Assembly: GCF_023898315.1 (NCBI RefSeq)
Contig: NC_064614.1
Location: 703,252,720-703,316,719 of the forward strand
DNA: 64,000 nt
DNA from: Schistocerca nitens
Lineage: Eukaryota; Arthropoda; Insecta; Orthoptera; Acrididae
Direction: 5' to 3'
The translations under genes were made by a program, and so were the position numbers. Below are positions 1-11,391 of this stretch, one piece after another; within the stretch, counting starts at the first letter, position 1, and each line of letters opens with the position of its first letter. The notes under the pieces are model-generated. The model had not been told where the DNA came from, ran no database searches, and saw only the letters and a program-made list of their open reading frames with translations.

Positions 1-945
1 TGGGATGCTTGTGTTTACATACTCTACAAGCTGGCATTTGTGGTCAGAGTAGTGAAAATCCATATTCCAGCACCTAACACTGCCTTTAATATGTTTACAT
101 AGTATAACGTAATCAATTCTGCTAGATGTGGACTTTGTTACCCTGGTATCACTATTTACTACATTTACGAGATTATATGGGTTAAGAGTATCTATTAACC
201 TCATATTACACAAACTGGAAGATTTTGCCTCAATATTCAGATCACCAAGTATAGTTAGGTCACTGGGACCACAACGTCCCACTACTCTACTAAATATGTC
301 TATGAAGCTAACTACATCAGCCTTTGGTGGATGATAAATCCCAATAACTTTATGTTTTCTCATAACCTCTCTACACTCTTTGGTGTGGACTTCGATGCCT
401 GTCACTTCAATCAAGCCTTCTTTGTTGTACTGGTCTAGATAGTTTAATTTCTTGTACTCAAGATTCTCACTAATGTAAACTGCCACACCACCACCCTTAT
501 GTTGCTGTCTACAATAACTATTTGCTAAGGAGTAGCCCTCTAGTTTACAGTAAATAATTTCGTCAGATTTTAATCCATGCTCAGTTAGCACTACTATATG
601 AGGTGACTGTTCATTTACAAAAACCTGTAATATATTAAGCTTATTTCTAAGGTACTGAATGTTTAGGTGCATGAGCCTTAGTGGTATTTTTAACTGGTCA
701 CTCTGATTATCTTTCTTTAAAATGCACTGAGTTGGTTCACTAACAGTTGGCTTTAAATGTAATAGTTCCCCTTCCTGTAATATACTAAGCACTTCACTTA
801 TTCCCTTTGCTTCTGGTACTATGCAGTGATTTTTTTCAGTTTGTGTCATTAAACCTGGATTGTATCTTTGTCCAGTGTTTATATTCCTCTCACTATTGTC
901 ACACTGGTATTTTAGCTGGACAGTTTTACTTACATCTTCTTCCAT
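1..945 (-). CDS. LINE ORF2, APE-type endonuclease domain (runs off the window)
   Basis: A continuous 315-codon frame from the ATG at 945-943 to position 1. It carries the apurinic-like endonuclease signature of non-LTR retrotransposons: HLNI near residue 95, TEHGL near 122, GGGVAVYI, the IYHPP block, the catalytic GDLN block, SRIDYV, and SDH near the window edge. This enzyme nicks target DNA to prime reverse transcription. The start overlaps the end of ORF1 by 16 nt in another frame, which fits translational coupling, though a downstream ATG at 849 is possible. No stop codon interrupts the visible part, in contrast to ORF1. The reverse transcriptase part is not in the window, so activity cannot be judged. 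Confidence 0.85.
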   Translation of the reverse strand, partial: MEEDVSKTVQLKYQCDNSERNINTGQRYNPGLMTQTEKNHCIVPEAKGISEVLSILQEGELLHLKPTVSEPTQCILKKDNQSDQLKIPLRLMHLNIQYLRNKLNILQVFVNEQSPHIVVLTEHGLKSDEIIYCKLEGYSLANSYCRQQHKGGGVAVYISENLEYKKLNYLDQYNKEGLIEVTGIEVHTKECREVMRKHKVIGIYHPPKADVVSFIDIFSRVVGRCGPSDLTILGDLNIEAKSSSLCNMRLIDTLNPYNLVNVVNSDTRVTKSTSSRIDYVILCKHIKGSVRCWNMDFHYSDHKCQLVEYVNTSIP

Positions 946-2624
946 GTTCTCTTTCTGCTTACTCGGTACCATAAAAAATCCTCACTTAGTGTAGCAGGTC
1001 TCCTAGTCCTCAGGCATCTGTCTTGATTGGAAGCTGCTTCTGCTGTTGATCTCCCAGGCCTCAGGTATCTCTTCTGTGTGGTTGCTGTTGCTGCTGGCTC
1101 CTGTGCTCCCCGACTTGGTGACTGCCCTTCTTTGTTAGCTGCTGCGGCTAATGACCTTCGTATATTTTCCTCACATGCATTTTCATTGCCTTGAGGTAGT
1201 ATTATGGGGTCTGCTGTTCTCGATGCTGTTGCTGATGACGACAGCTCTGCTGATGATTGTGGTGATTCTGCTGCTATTGGTTTATCTGACACTGCTGCTG
1301 AGAACATCTGAGCCTTTGCTGCTGCTACTGGTGTTTGTTGTAGCTCTACTGCAGATAATGATGGTTCCACTGTTACAGACAACTCTTGTTTTGGCGGAAT
1401 TGGGATTGGAGACACTACCATTACAGATGACTCATTAATAAATTTAAGTATTTCGGCACAATCTTTTTCCCTTTTACGTTCATGTGGAGACCATGTCTTG
1501 TGAAGTGCTCTCTGTGAACACTGTTTATCTCTACGAAGGTCGTATTCTGGAAACCTCGACATATTTTCTCAAATAGCCTGTTTGCTGTAACAATCTCGAT
1601 GTTTACGCACGAGTTTTCCATCAGATCGTGTCTCCTGGGGATGTTAACAATGTAGAAATGCACTCGATGCATCCTTTTGATTGTTTCCTTTAGGATTCTC
1701 GTTGCACGCCAAGTTTCATTTGCGCCTCCTATTATGATGCAGCTGTTACCCGTCGTTAATATGTTGTACTGTTTTTCAGAATTTCGCGTAATGGCGCGCC
1801 TGGTTTGATGATGCCTGTTACATTAAGGTCTGGGTGATTTCTTCTCATAATTTCCGTAACTCCTCTCCCATGACTATCTGCAAAAATATATGTCTGTTGC
1901 TTGTATCCTTGCTTATGCATAACGTGGTTGTTTACATTTTTTCTTTACGAATATTTACCTTGTGTTTTTCTCCGTTTAATCCATTTGTATATTTTTGTGT
2001 GGATAGTTTGTTCATATTTTTATCCATAGATGCACTATTAACACTTTCTTTTCTTGCGTTTAATTCACTTGTGTCTTTTTGAGTGATCAGTTCGTTCATA
2101 TTTCTAGTTACAGTCGTACTGTTTACACTTTGTACATTTGGTTGTGCAGACCTACGAATTTTATGGCTAGCATTAATGAGATCTTGTTGCCTTGAAGATT
2201 CAGACAGTTCCCGTATGGTTAGTACTAAATTTTCCATTGTTTTTATATATTTTTTTATAATGTCAAGTTCTTTTTCAAGTTCGTCTTGCACGCTGTCTTC
2301 TATTCCCGCGTAGCACTTTTCACTCGCGATCTCGCGGCCGTTACACTCTATGTCACATTTACACTGTATTTGTAAATCATCTTGAGCATAGCAGTGTGAA
2401 TGGCACCATTTATGTTTAAACACGCATATTCTAATTCCATTTAGCACTGGTTCGTCACAAACAATACACTTGATTGAAATTAAGTCCTCAAAAATGGCAG
2501 AGCGGTTTAAAGTTACGTGTACACTTGCCGCCATATTCATCAAACATATCTCTGCCATCACAAGATACAAAATATATCGAGTCTTGTGTGTTGTCCTTGG
2601 GCTACAACCCAACCGAATTCCCAC
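930..2624 (-). pseudogene. LINE ORF1 with zinc finger, coiled coil and SGNH-hydrolase-like domain (frameshifted)
   Basis: The N-terminal piece (2624-1932) has a Cys/His cluster (CIVC, then WCHSHC, then CKCD) like a PHD-type finger, followed by a charged coiled coil (residues about 105-150). A frameshift near 1935 leads to YIFADSHGRG, the block I serine motif of SGNH hydrolases. A second shift near 1760 leads to IIIGGANE (block III) and later HGLHMNVKGK, which carries the block V histidine. A third shift near 1470 enters a Pro/Ala/Ser-rich C-terminus ending at 930. ORF1 proteins bind LINE RNA; the SGNH domain of CR1-like ORF1 is esterase-like. With at least three shifts this copy cannot make full ORF1. 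The start at 2624 is the first ATG and not certain. Confidence 0.75.
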
Positions 2625-3185
2625 AACCCAATAATGAATATAAATGGTTTACTCTAGTAGGTCTCAGGCAGCCAGTTGTCTTCTTGTAGGTATCGCTTGT
2701 GACCACAGACCACATCTACACACATCAAAAAAAGTTTTACATCACTCCGGTTCAAAGAACCCCTGAAGATAGACGTTGACTGTGGATATTGCATCACAGA
2801 CACAGTCCCTTTGACTGTTCAGAGATGTCACTAAACCAGCCCAAAGATGTAAGCAACCATGCATGAGCAGTGCCTATTAGATGGAGGGGGTCCGACAGCC
2901 GATCAGTTCCAGTCAATCCACCAAGAAGGAGGTACACAGCTCGTGTTGTTTGTAGTTCAACCATGCCTAGGCAGTCAGTACCATGGCTTGATCATGTCCA
3001 CATTGTTACTTTGTGCCAGGGAGAGCTCTCAACAAGGAAAGCGTCCAGACGTCCCAGAGTGAACCATAGTGATGTTGTTCGGACATGGAGGAGATACAGG
3101 GAGACAGGAACTGTTGATGACATGCCTCACTCAGGCCACCCAAAGGCTACTACTGTAGTAGATGACTGATACCTACATATTATGG

Positions 3186-4282
3186 CAGGGCTTCACAACA
3201 TACGTGCTCGCGGAGCAAGCTGTGAGCAGCAAGGCGCGAGCACAGAGCAGCGCGAGCACGCTACCCCCACTACCGGACCAGAGCGGAGAGTGGGGAGAGT
3301 CACGTGGGGCACACAACAGCTGCCGCCAGTCAATGTAAATCCGCGGACACCTGCAGGGATATCACTCACGAATTATTACTGCGACAAATGAAACAAATAA
3401 AGGAGAATGTACACATGCCACATAATTTTATTAGCTTAGTGTATGCCTCTACATTCGCATTAATTTGTGAACTGTTTCACAATAAGAGGTGTCACTGAAG
3501 TGTGGGATTCTCGGTTAACTTGTACTTTTTGCCCTTTACAATTGCGTCTATGTTCGGAGTAATTGTTCTTGTGCATTTTAGGCGCAGCGTGCAGTTTAAA
3601 TTTCGATCAGACAACGCGTTTCTCAGGCGCGTCTTGTTACATTTCATTGCAGAGAACAGTTGTTCACAACATACGTGGAACCGAACATTGATATTATTGT
3701 AGTCGCCAGTTTGTGCAAACGAGGAAATCTATCCTGAGGGAAGTGTCTGTAGAATTCCAAAATGTTTTTCTCGTCCTGAAATTTGTCTCTGTATTCTCTG
3801 TCACACTGCAGGTCAATAATTTCTTGCTGCAGCTCGGGACGAATCTCTTAAATATTCGCTGAAGATGGAGAGAACAGATCAAAATCACTGTCTAGTGCTG
3901 TCAGATCTTGAAAGCGCTGATCAACTAAACTATGTGAATAACGTTCACAGTCTTTGTGAACATCTTGCATGGATGATAATTTAGGAACATGAGCTAGGTT
4001 TCCTGTTTCCAGCTGACTCACCCAAAGTGTCAATTTCATTTTAAAATCTCGTATTCGATCTATGAAATGAGTAATTAGCAGATCTTTACCTTGTAGTAAA
4101 ATGTTCAAAGCATTCAGATGGCTAGTTAAATCTGCTAAGAACGCGAGATCACATTCAAACGTGCGCGCGCATTTCCCCTCCCTCCCCTCCCTCCCTACTC
4201 CGCGACCTTGCACCTGCTCGCGAGCACGTGCGTGAGCAGACGCGAGTACTCGCGCTCAAAACCGGCCAGTTGTTAAGCCCTG
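3186..4282. mobile_element. hAT-family element, copy 1 (1097 bp, non-autonomous)
   Basis: The termini are CAGGGCTTCACAAC at 3186 and the complement of CAGGGCTTAACAAC at 4282. Exact 8-bp target duplications (TATTATGG, 3178-3185 and 4283-4290) flank it; 8-bp duplications and CAGGG-type ends are hallmarks of hAT. Subterminal regions are rich in GCGAGCAC-like motifs. It encodes only the C-terminal third of a transposase on the minus strand. It sits inside the Tc1 element and is about 99% identical to the copy at 7121-8217. Confidence 0.92.
3492..4213 (-). pseudogene. hAT transposase C-terminal fragment (GTF2IRD2/ZBED5-like), copy 1
   Basis: The frame contains FLADLTSHLNALNILLQGKD and a following LWVSQLETGNLAH, typical of the hAT lineage related to vertebrate GTF2IRD2 and ZBED5. 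After an in-frame TAA near 3850 the same frame continues EIRPELQQEI, then a one-base shift near 3668 leads to EQLFSAMK and TRLRNALSD, the hAT dimerisation (hATC) region, ending at a stop at 3492. The N-terminal BED finger and the DDE core are missing. The same TAA and the same shift occur in the other copy, so the damage predates their separation. Confidence 0.8.
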
Positions 4283-5439
4283 TATTATGGCTTGGAGTAA
4301 CCCTGACAGAAATGCCACCATGTAAGATTATGCTTTTTGTGCAGCCACAGGCCGTCATGTCATGACTCAAACTGTGCGCAACTTCACTTCTGACGTCCAT
4401 AGCGAGGTCCATCTTTGCAATCACAATACCATCCAGCATGGTACAGATTGGCCCAACAACATGACGAAAGGACCGCTCAGGATTGGCACCACGTTCTCTT
4501 CATCGATGAGTGTCGCATATGCCTTCAACCAGACAATCGTCAGATATGTGTTTGAAAGCAACCCAATCAGGCTGAATGCCTTAGACACACTGTCCAGTGA
4601 ATGCAGCAAGGTGCAGGCTCCCTGAAGTTTTGAGGTGGCATTATGTGGGGCCAACGTATGCCACTGGTGGTCACGGAAGGCGCCGTAATGGCTGTACGAT
4701 ACATGAATGCCATCCTTCTACTGATAGTGCAACCATATCGGCAGCATATTGGCGAGGCATTCATCTTCATGGACGACAATTCGTACCTCATCATGCACGT
4801 CTTGTGAATGACTTCCTTCAGGATAACGGCATCACTCGACTACAGTGACCGGCATGTTCTCCAGACATGAACGCTATTGAACATGCCTGGGATAGATTGA
4901 AAAAGGCTGTTTAAGGATGGCATGACCCACCAACGACTCTGAGGGATCTATGCCAAATGGCCATTGAGGAGTGGGACAATCTGTACCAACAGTGCCTTGA
5001 TGAACTTGTGGATAGTATGCGATGACGAATACGGGCATGCATCAATGCAAAAGGATGTGCTACTGGGTATTAGTGGTAGTGTTGTGTACAGCAATCTGGG
5101 CCTTCACCTCTGAAGGTCTCGCTGTATGGTAGTACAACATGCAATGTGTGGTTTTCATAAGCAATAAAAAGGGCAGAAATGGTGTTTAGTTGATCTCTAT
5201 TCCAGTATTCTGTACAGGTTTCAGAATTCTTGGAACCGAGGTGATGCAAAACTTTTTTTGATGTGTGTATTTTTCTAGTGTGATGAGATCTTTCGCAAAC
5301 TGAGAGCCATATTCAGTAACCAAAAAGCATGTGGCGACTGCTGTGAAATGCAGTGTGGTCTCTTTATTGTGGGTGAAATAGGAGGAAAGAGGGAGTGGCT
5401 ACACACACGTAAGTGGAATAAATTCACATGTCATAGATA

Positions 5440-6440
5440 TCAGTGAATACTGCAGTAAACAGTGTGTTGAGTGCTGTACTTCAGTTATAGACTTGGAAAC
5501 ATACAAAATAGCATTTCTGACATTCTACAGGCCTCCAACATGAAATGTTTGAAATTAATTAAGCAATTAGCAGGGCTATTATTAAAACTTAATAGAAATA
5601 ACTGGCAAGTTATTTGTATGAGATTTCATTATAGATTTCACCTTGAACAGTTCTGTTTGAGGGCACCTAGCATTGATCTCCATCATTGGTTTGACCCCCT
5701 CTCTACTACTGCCAACAAGAAGAGGACATAGTGCAACAGCAATTGATAATTTATTTCTAAAGCCATTTGTCTTCCATGAAATAGGTGGGAACTTCTTAAT
5801 AAATGGTTTATCTGTCCATGATGGTCAAATGGCACCAATAAAATGTCTCCAGCACTCAGGTTCAAGTAAGAAAGGAAAAGCAAAAGTTTGCAGGATTATA
5901 AATACTGACTCAGTTACACTTCTCAGGTGTCAGCAACATTTATAGTGGAAATCAAGAAAAAGGATATCAAACTTTCACGCTCATAGTATCTTGTTCTAGG
6001 AACAGAGAGCTTTATTTCATATAAAGGTCCAGCTCCAGTAAAGACTTAGAAGCAGTGCAGCAAAATTCTTCAACATGTCAACAAAGAGGCAAAAGCCATG
6101 TACTACACACAAAAATTCAAAATTCTACAAATTCCACAAACAAGTCAGGACATTTGCAGTATTATTAGACATGGAAGAAATAAACTAAGCATGGCAAGTA
6201 ATGCTAAACTTGCAGATGGCAGTGCAAGTGAGAAAAATCATTGGCTATGAAGTCAATGAATTCTTCTTAACAGTGGCTGAAAACAAGGGGATACAAAATT
6301 GTCAACTGAAAGCAGATCCAATAAACTTGCTTAGACAGTTAATGCATAATCCACTACCAGACACCAGTTTTGGAAGCTTATCTGTTAGAGATGTCACAAA
6401 AATCATTAGGTCAATAAAAAGTGTTAACTCTTCTAGCTGA
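5440..6440 (+). pseudogene. Degraded LINE (jockey/CR1-like), endonuclease to RT start
   Basis: Fragments in shifting frames read VIDLETYKIAFLTFYRPPT (endonuclease YRPP block, about 5480-5540), ATAIDNLFL, then NFLINGLSVHDGQMA (about 5790-5830, corresponding to the endonuclease C-terminal SDH block). Further on come INTDSVTLLRCQ, a segment around 6200-6440 matching the linker before the reverse transcriptase (EVNEFFLTVAEN, then RSIKSVNSSS). Many stops and shifts separate the pieces. The RT core itself is not found downstream; 6440-7120 contains no readable motif. Confidence 0.6.
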
Positions 6441-7120
6441 GGGATTACTTTATTGAACACCTGCATTTTGGTTTAAATGGACTCGTAATTACAGTGCAAA
6501 GAACGACATTCTGAGTAGCCTGGTCAGACTTTCCAGTCACACGAATGATTATTGGGGAACTCCTGAATATTGGTGTAAATGTGTTAAAGAATTCCAGTGA
6601 GGAACACTTAAAATAGAGCATTTAAGAGAATTAAGGTATTTCCAGTTCAGGATGTTGAAAGGGCATTGAACAGGTTCTGGTATGCAGTTCAGAGTGGCCA
6701 GATGCTTAGCAGTTCAAGCAGGTACATGAACAGAGAAGCTAGGCCCAGTCCAAAGGGCTTAGCTTCAAGGCACTGATGCCTTTTCACTGGTGAAAAATGA
6801 AGCTCTTGTCACAAACAACTCAGGTGGATATTTCACCATAAACATTTAACACACACATCACAGCATGCAGAACTAGTTCATGTTATTTCTAAACATGTAC
6901 ATTCTTACTTGATATTAAAAATGTGCAGATTCCTTATGTCTTAGATTAACAAGGTTATCAACAGAATATACATGTAAAAGTAATGTTTATGGAAAGCAAG
7001 CCACTTTAAAAATACGGTGTTTGATATCATTTTGATCCAAATTTGAGAGTGATTTATTGTGAAAGTTGTTTTATTTATGTTGGTTGACTGGTTCAAAATT
7101 TGTATTGTGAAACTGTAACA
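6441..7120. other. Unassigned stretch between LINE remnant and hAT copy 2
   Basis: AT-rich sequence with no convincing coding motif on either strand. The first part may be further decayed LINE. The last eight bases (7113-7120, CTGTAACA) are the left target duplication of the second hAT copy. Confidence 0.4.
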
Positions 7121-8217
7121 CAGGGCTTCACAACATACGTGCTCGCGGAGCAAGCTGTGAGCAGCAAGGCGCGAGCACAGAGCAGCGCGAGCATGCTACC
7201 CCCACTACCGGACCAGAGCGGAGAGTGGGGAGAGTCACGTGGGGCACACAACAGCTGCCGCCAGTCAATGTAAATCCGCGGCCACCTGCAGGGATATCAC
7301 TCACGAATTATTACTGCGACAAATGAAACAAATAAAGGAGAATGTACACATGCCGCATAATTTTATTAGCTTAGTGTATGCCTCTACATTCGCATTAATT
7401 TGTGAACTGTTTCACAATAAGAGGTGTCACTGAAGTGTGGGATTCTCGGTTAACTTGTACTTTTTGCCCTTTACAATTGCGTCTATGTTCGGAGTAATTG
7501 TTCTTGTGCATTTTAGGCGCAGCGTGCAGTTTAAATTTCGATCAGACAACGCGTTTCTCAGGCGCGTCTTGTTACATTTCATTGCAGAGAACAGTTGTTC
7601 ACAACATACGTGGAACCGAACATTGATATTATTGTAGTCGCCAGTTTGTGCAAACGAGGAAATCTATCCTGACGGAAGTGTCTGTAGAATTCCAAAATGT
7701 TTTTCTCGTTCTGAAATTTGTCTCTGTATTCTCTGTCACACTGCAGGTCAATAATTTCTTGCTGCAGCTCGGGACGAATCTCTTAAATATTCGCTGAAGA
7801 TGGAGAGAACAGATCAAAATCACTGTCTAGTGCTGTCAGATCTTGAAAGCGCTGATCAACTAAACTATGTGAATAACGTTCACAGTCTTTGTGAACATCT
7901 TGCATGGATGATAATTTAGGAACATGAGCTAGGTTTCCTGTTTCCAGCTGACTCACCCAAAGTGTCAATTTCATTTTAAAATCTCGTATTCGATCTATGA
8001 AATGAGTAATTAGCAGATCTTTACCTTGTAGTAAAATGTTCAAAGCATTCAGATGGCTAGTTAAATCTGCTAAGAACGCGAGATCACATTCAAACGTGCG
8101 CGCGCATTTCCCCTCCCTCCCCTCCCTCCCTACTCCGCGACCTTGCACCTGCTCGCGAGCACGTGCGAGAGCAGACGTGAGTACTCGCGCTCAAAACCGG
8201 CCAGTTGTTAAGCCCTA
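7121..8217. mobile_element. hAT-family element, copy 2 (1097 bp, non-autonomous)
   Basis: It begins CAGGGCTTCACAAC at 7121 and ends at 8217, flanked by an 8-bp duplication CTGTAACA (7113-7120 and 8218-8225). It has the same length and orientation as copy 1, and I count about eight single-base differences over 1097 bp. The final base is A here instead of the terminal G. Unlike copy 1 it is not inserted in another recognisable element. Confidence 0.92.
7427..8148 (-). pseudogene. hAT transposase C-terminal fragment, copy 2
   Basis: Same protein fragment as in copy 1, including the internal TAA near 7785 and the one-base shift before the EQLFSAMK block of the hATC dimerisation region. The residue differences are few; for example one Leu-to-Val change in the shifted overlapping frame near 7675. 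The defects shared by both copies mean that both were mobilised by a transposase supplied in trans, or were copied by segmental events. Confidence 0.8.
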
Positions 8218-8225
8218 CTGTAACA

Positions 8226-9879
8226 TATAGTACACAGCACTAGTATGAAGTGACACTGTAGGGAAGAAGTATTAAGAGCAACCTAAAAGACATAATGAGG
8301 GGAAAAGAACAGTAAGCTGGTCTTGGGTGTCACAACTCAGTGTATTTTTTATTTTTTTAAACTCAAAAAAGTGAGGAGCTCTGGCTTCAGGATGCAAGTT
8401 TGTAAGGTTTATGTGATTTGATTTCTTTTGTCCAGTTCACAAGGCAACTTACAATTTTCCCACCGCTGCTTTGTTACGGGGCAGCCACCAACCCGCAAAC
8501 TCTGGCAACCCCATTCATTGACACTGAAAATTTGCACTCAGTGGTCTCACCCCAGATCCACCTGAAGTACTCTCTGGCATACAGGGTCGGCTCTCAGTGC
8601 CCATTTAGGAAACAGGAGCCAGCAGCATCCGTGTCTGCCACAGGAGTGGGGTGAGCAGTGGTGGTGCCATCCACTCAAAGGCAGATGATGGATAGTGTCC
8701 AGGTCATGCCAGCCTCCAGCAGACCTGCCGGGTGATCCCTCCACACCCAATGAGTGTGGCCTTGCAAGTTGGCAGTGCAGCCACCTCGCCCACTGGATAG
8801 CTGAAACTGATACAAGTGCTCTGACTACACACTGCCCATTCGGCAATCAGCAGTCAACAATCAGTAATGAGATATGTTAAGAAGGGTGGGGTATTTATGT
8901 TGGTACTTCCTATGCTCTCTGTGGTGGTGGGGACGGCTATGTCATCATGTGTCATGGTTTTACCTCACTGTCAGCTCTCCTAGTAACTTCAGACTTTCAC
9001 AATTTCACCTTTCAGAGGCTCTTTCTTGCGGGCTCAACACCTGAATCCTTAAAGTTGCATTGCACCCAGCATATCTTCTGAAACTCTGCTTTGGCACTAG
9101 TATGATGGTATCTGCCACCTTTCATGGTGTCATTATGCTTCGCTCGCAGACTTTCCTTCGTGCCATGATAGCTTCCATATTCGCTGCAATTCGCTCAGGA
9201 TTTCCTCCATGCTGACAGTCTACTGGTCACTGAGACAGGTGGTTTGTCTTCCAGTGACCTGCGAAGGTAGGATTTGGACAAATTTTAGTGTCCGCCAGAG
9301 ACAGTATCCTGGAGCATAATATTAGAGACAATGATTTTTGTAAGCTCTTAAACATGGCTGCAATTCAGCAACTGTATAAATCCGAAGAGGCTGAAAAAAA
9401 TCAGCCAACCAGTTGTAAAGCAAAAAGTTATTTAGCCCTTTACCTAAGTTTTGATATTTATAAAATTCCCTTCTTCAGAAGGAGGGGAATCTAAAAATGT
9501 GTATAAATGGTTACAAATATTTTTTACATATATAGCAAAACATTAATAATAGAAAAATATTTGTGATGCAAGTGTATACTCTTGTTACACCACATGGTGG
9601 TAAATTACACTAGCTAAAGCTGAGCAGCTCTTGTTGTATATAAAAGTGACACAAAAACCAAAAACATCACATGCCATGGCTTAAGACAGCAGCCAGATTA
9701 CACTCAACATACATCAGAATAAATGCACAATTGTATTTGCCCACTGGTAAAGGCTCTTGTCTTTGTAAAATTATAACAGAAGTCCAAAGTACAAAATATT
9801 TGCATAAAATAAATATTCACAATGGCTGAAGCAAATGCCAACTGTTCAAAGGTACAGGCTCAAGTAATAAGGAAGACTC
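8226..9879. other. Unassigned non-coding stretch
   Basis: No domain, splice pair or TE motif that I can defend. The part 8440-8880 is GC-richer than its surroundings and has overlapping short open frames on both strands, none with a recognisable motif; it could be part of an unrecognised repeat or LTR. From 9500 on it is AT-rich. Confidence 0.35.
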
Positions 9880-10545
9880 AGGATGTAGAGAGTGCTAAAC
9901 ACATGCAAGTATGAATTGCTTGCTCGTGTTAAGTAACACATTTTACATTAAAGTAAGAATCAAAATTACTACTACAAGGCTACTAATAATGCAATAAATT
10001 TACAGGTATACATTATGTTTAAAATCTCTAATACATTTGCTGACAGAGTAATACTGTATGAATAATTCAGCATGCAGATGCTAGAGTTCTATTTTGCAGG
10101 GACTGCTGTTACAACTACATGGAGAAGGAAATGTAAATATGAGTTAAAACAATGTCACTAAAAAAAGAAAATTCAGCTTAACACTACAGAAGCTTAAGCA
10201 ATAAGGAAAAATTGGAATGCAGTGGGCTTTATGCACATGCATTTAAGCACTGCATCTTGCTGATGTTAAGTAATGTAATTTTACATTCATTAAAGCAAAA
10301 TGACAATCTGTTATAGAAGATCAGTAATAAATGGAATAATTTTAGAGGTATACATTAAATGTAAATTTATCTGTAGAACATTTATGTGGCTGAATGATAC
10401 TGCATATAAATTTAGCGTGCAGAAGATAACCATTCTATTACAAAAAATTACTTATATTACAAAAAGGTGAAAGAAAGAGTAAAATGGATAAAGTCACATC
10501 ACAACCTAAAAAATAAGAACTTTCTGCTTAACTCTACTGAGGCTT
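9880..10545. repeat. Two diverged direct repeats of about 340 bp
   Basis: Landmarks recur in the same order: GTTAAGTAA near 9928 and 10264, then RGAGGTATACATTA-like sequence near 10003 and 10343, then CAGCTTAAC/CTGCTTAAC near 10177 and 10525. The spacing is roughly 336-348 bp each time. The units are clearly diverged. A third, inverted copy of the middle part lies at 11392-11535. Confidence 0.6.
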
Positions 10546-11391
10546 ATGCAGGAAAAATGCAAACCATATTGCAAAATACCAGTTTTTTTAATACCAGCTG
10601 TAGGCCATGAAAAATGAACCCAGTGATATGAAATTTAAATCGCTCAACAATAAAGAGGAAGTTATAACATTCTTAGGGGTTGTTTTACTCATTGTATCAG
10701 GAAATCTGTCGCAGCATAAGTTCTGGAGTCAGTTACTGTAAAAAAGTAACTAAACAGTTATTTTTTAAATAATTAATCCTGTTTTTTGTTTCCACTGAAC
10801 ATTTATTATAATCTCAAATTAATTAAAAGCATCTTGACAAATTTGAAATAAGTTGTAACATACTTACAATGTCAAGGTCAACAAGCTTCATGCTTTCTGT
10901 CTAAATACACTCAAAGTACTGACCAAGGTACTGGTACTGACCTACACTGCCAACATGGCTGTAACTATTTATACTTTCTTAACAATCCCGAACAATCCTC
11001 GGCATTGTTTAAAATGAATATTTGATTCATTAACAATTAAAGCTGATACAAAAAAATTGAACATGCATATCTGATTGTATATTTATTCCAGAACAGCTAG
11101 TACACTATGATATTAGTACATGTCTGTTATTTTATTCGAGAATAAATTCTCAAATAAGAAATTACAATAATACATTTACAATTTTTATTAATTACTAGAG
11201 GCTCCCTTCATGGAAATAGTTCCCTTCATTTACAGGGCCTCTACACTTTGCGGTGAAAGACATTAAACAGTTATTTTTTCAGTTATAATTTTTTCTAGAC
11301 GAATTACATATTTTGTTTACATGTGCGATCCTAAATTAGACTGGAAAATGTTCATTTTAAGTGGGTCTTTATGGGCTGTTACGTTTCAAAG
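10546..11391. other. Unassigned AT-rich spacer between direct and inverted repeat units
   Basis: No coding or TE motif recognised. It separates the two direct units from the inverted third unit, so it could be the loop of a decayed fold-back element. Confidence 0.3.

Larger units (their letters stand above)
1..2690 (-). mobile_element. Non-LTR retrotransposon (CR1/L2-like LINE), 5' half
   Basis: On the minus strand an ORF1 (2624 down to 930) is followed by an ORF2 that starts at 945 and is still open at the window edge, where it has finished the endonuclease domain. The reverse transcriptase would lie to the left, outside the window. ORF1 has a zinc-binding Cys/His cluster, a coiled coil and an SGNH-hydrolase-like domain, an arrangement known from CR1/L2-type LINEs. 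The 5' end is placed near 2690 because the next element starts at 2719; I saw no target-site duplication that fixes it. ORF1 is broken by frameshifts while ORF2 is intact as far as it can be seen. Confidence 0.85.
2963..5073 (+). pseudogene. Tc1-like transposase, broken and split by hAT
   Basis: The reading frame starts MPRQSV at 2963. An N-terminal DNA-binding helix-turn-helix region with RVNHSDVVRTWRRYRETG is recognisable up to a stop near 3169. After the hAT insertion similarity resumes in shifting frames, with FIDECRIC for the first catalytic Asp, FMDDNS for the second, and SPDMNAIEHAWDRL for the final Glu. That gives DD34E spacing by family alignment. The last codons end at 5073. Several stops, shifts and an apparent small deletion before 4380 make it non-functional regardless of the insertion. 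Confidence 0.8.
2719..5267 (+). mobile_element. Tc1-like DNA transposon interrupted by a hAT element
   Basis: Terminal inverted repeats begin CACACATCAAAAAAAG at 2719 and end with its complement at 5267, each flanked by TA (2717-2718 and 5268-5269), the target dinucleotide of Tc1/mariner elements. The inner TIR bases also match (TTTTRCATCA then CGGTTC). Without the hAT insertion (3186-4282) and its 8-bp duplication the element is about 1.44 kb, a normal Tc1 length. It lies directly beside the 5' end of the LINE. Confidence 0.9.

Noticed and set aside
8418-8880. Overlapping open frames of 78-99 codons in a GC-richer patch
   Set aside because: No conserved motif and comparable frames on both strands; composition alone explains them.
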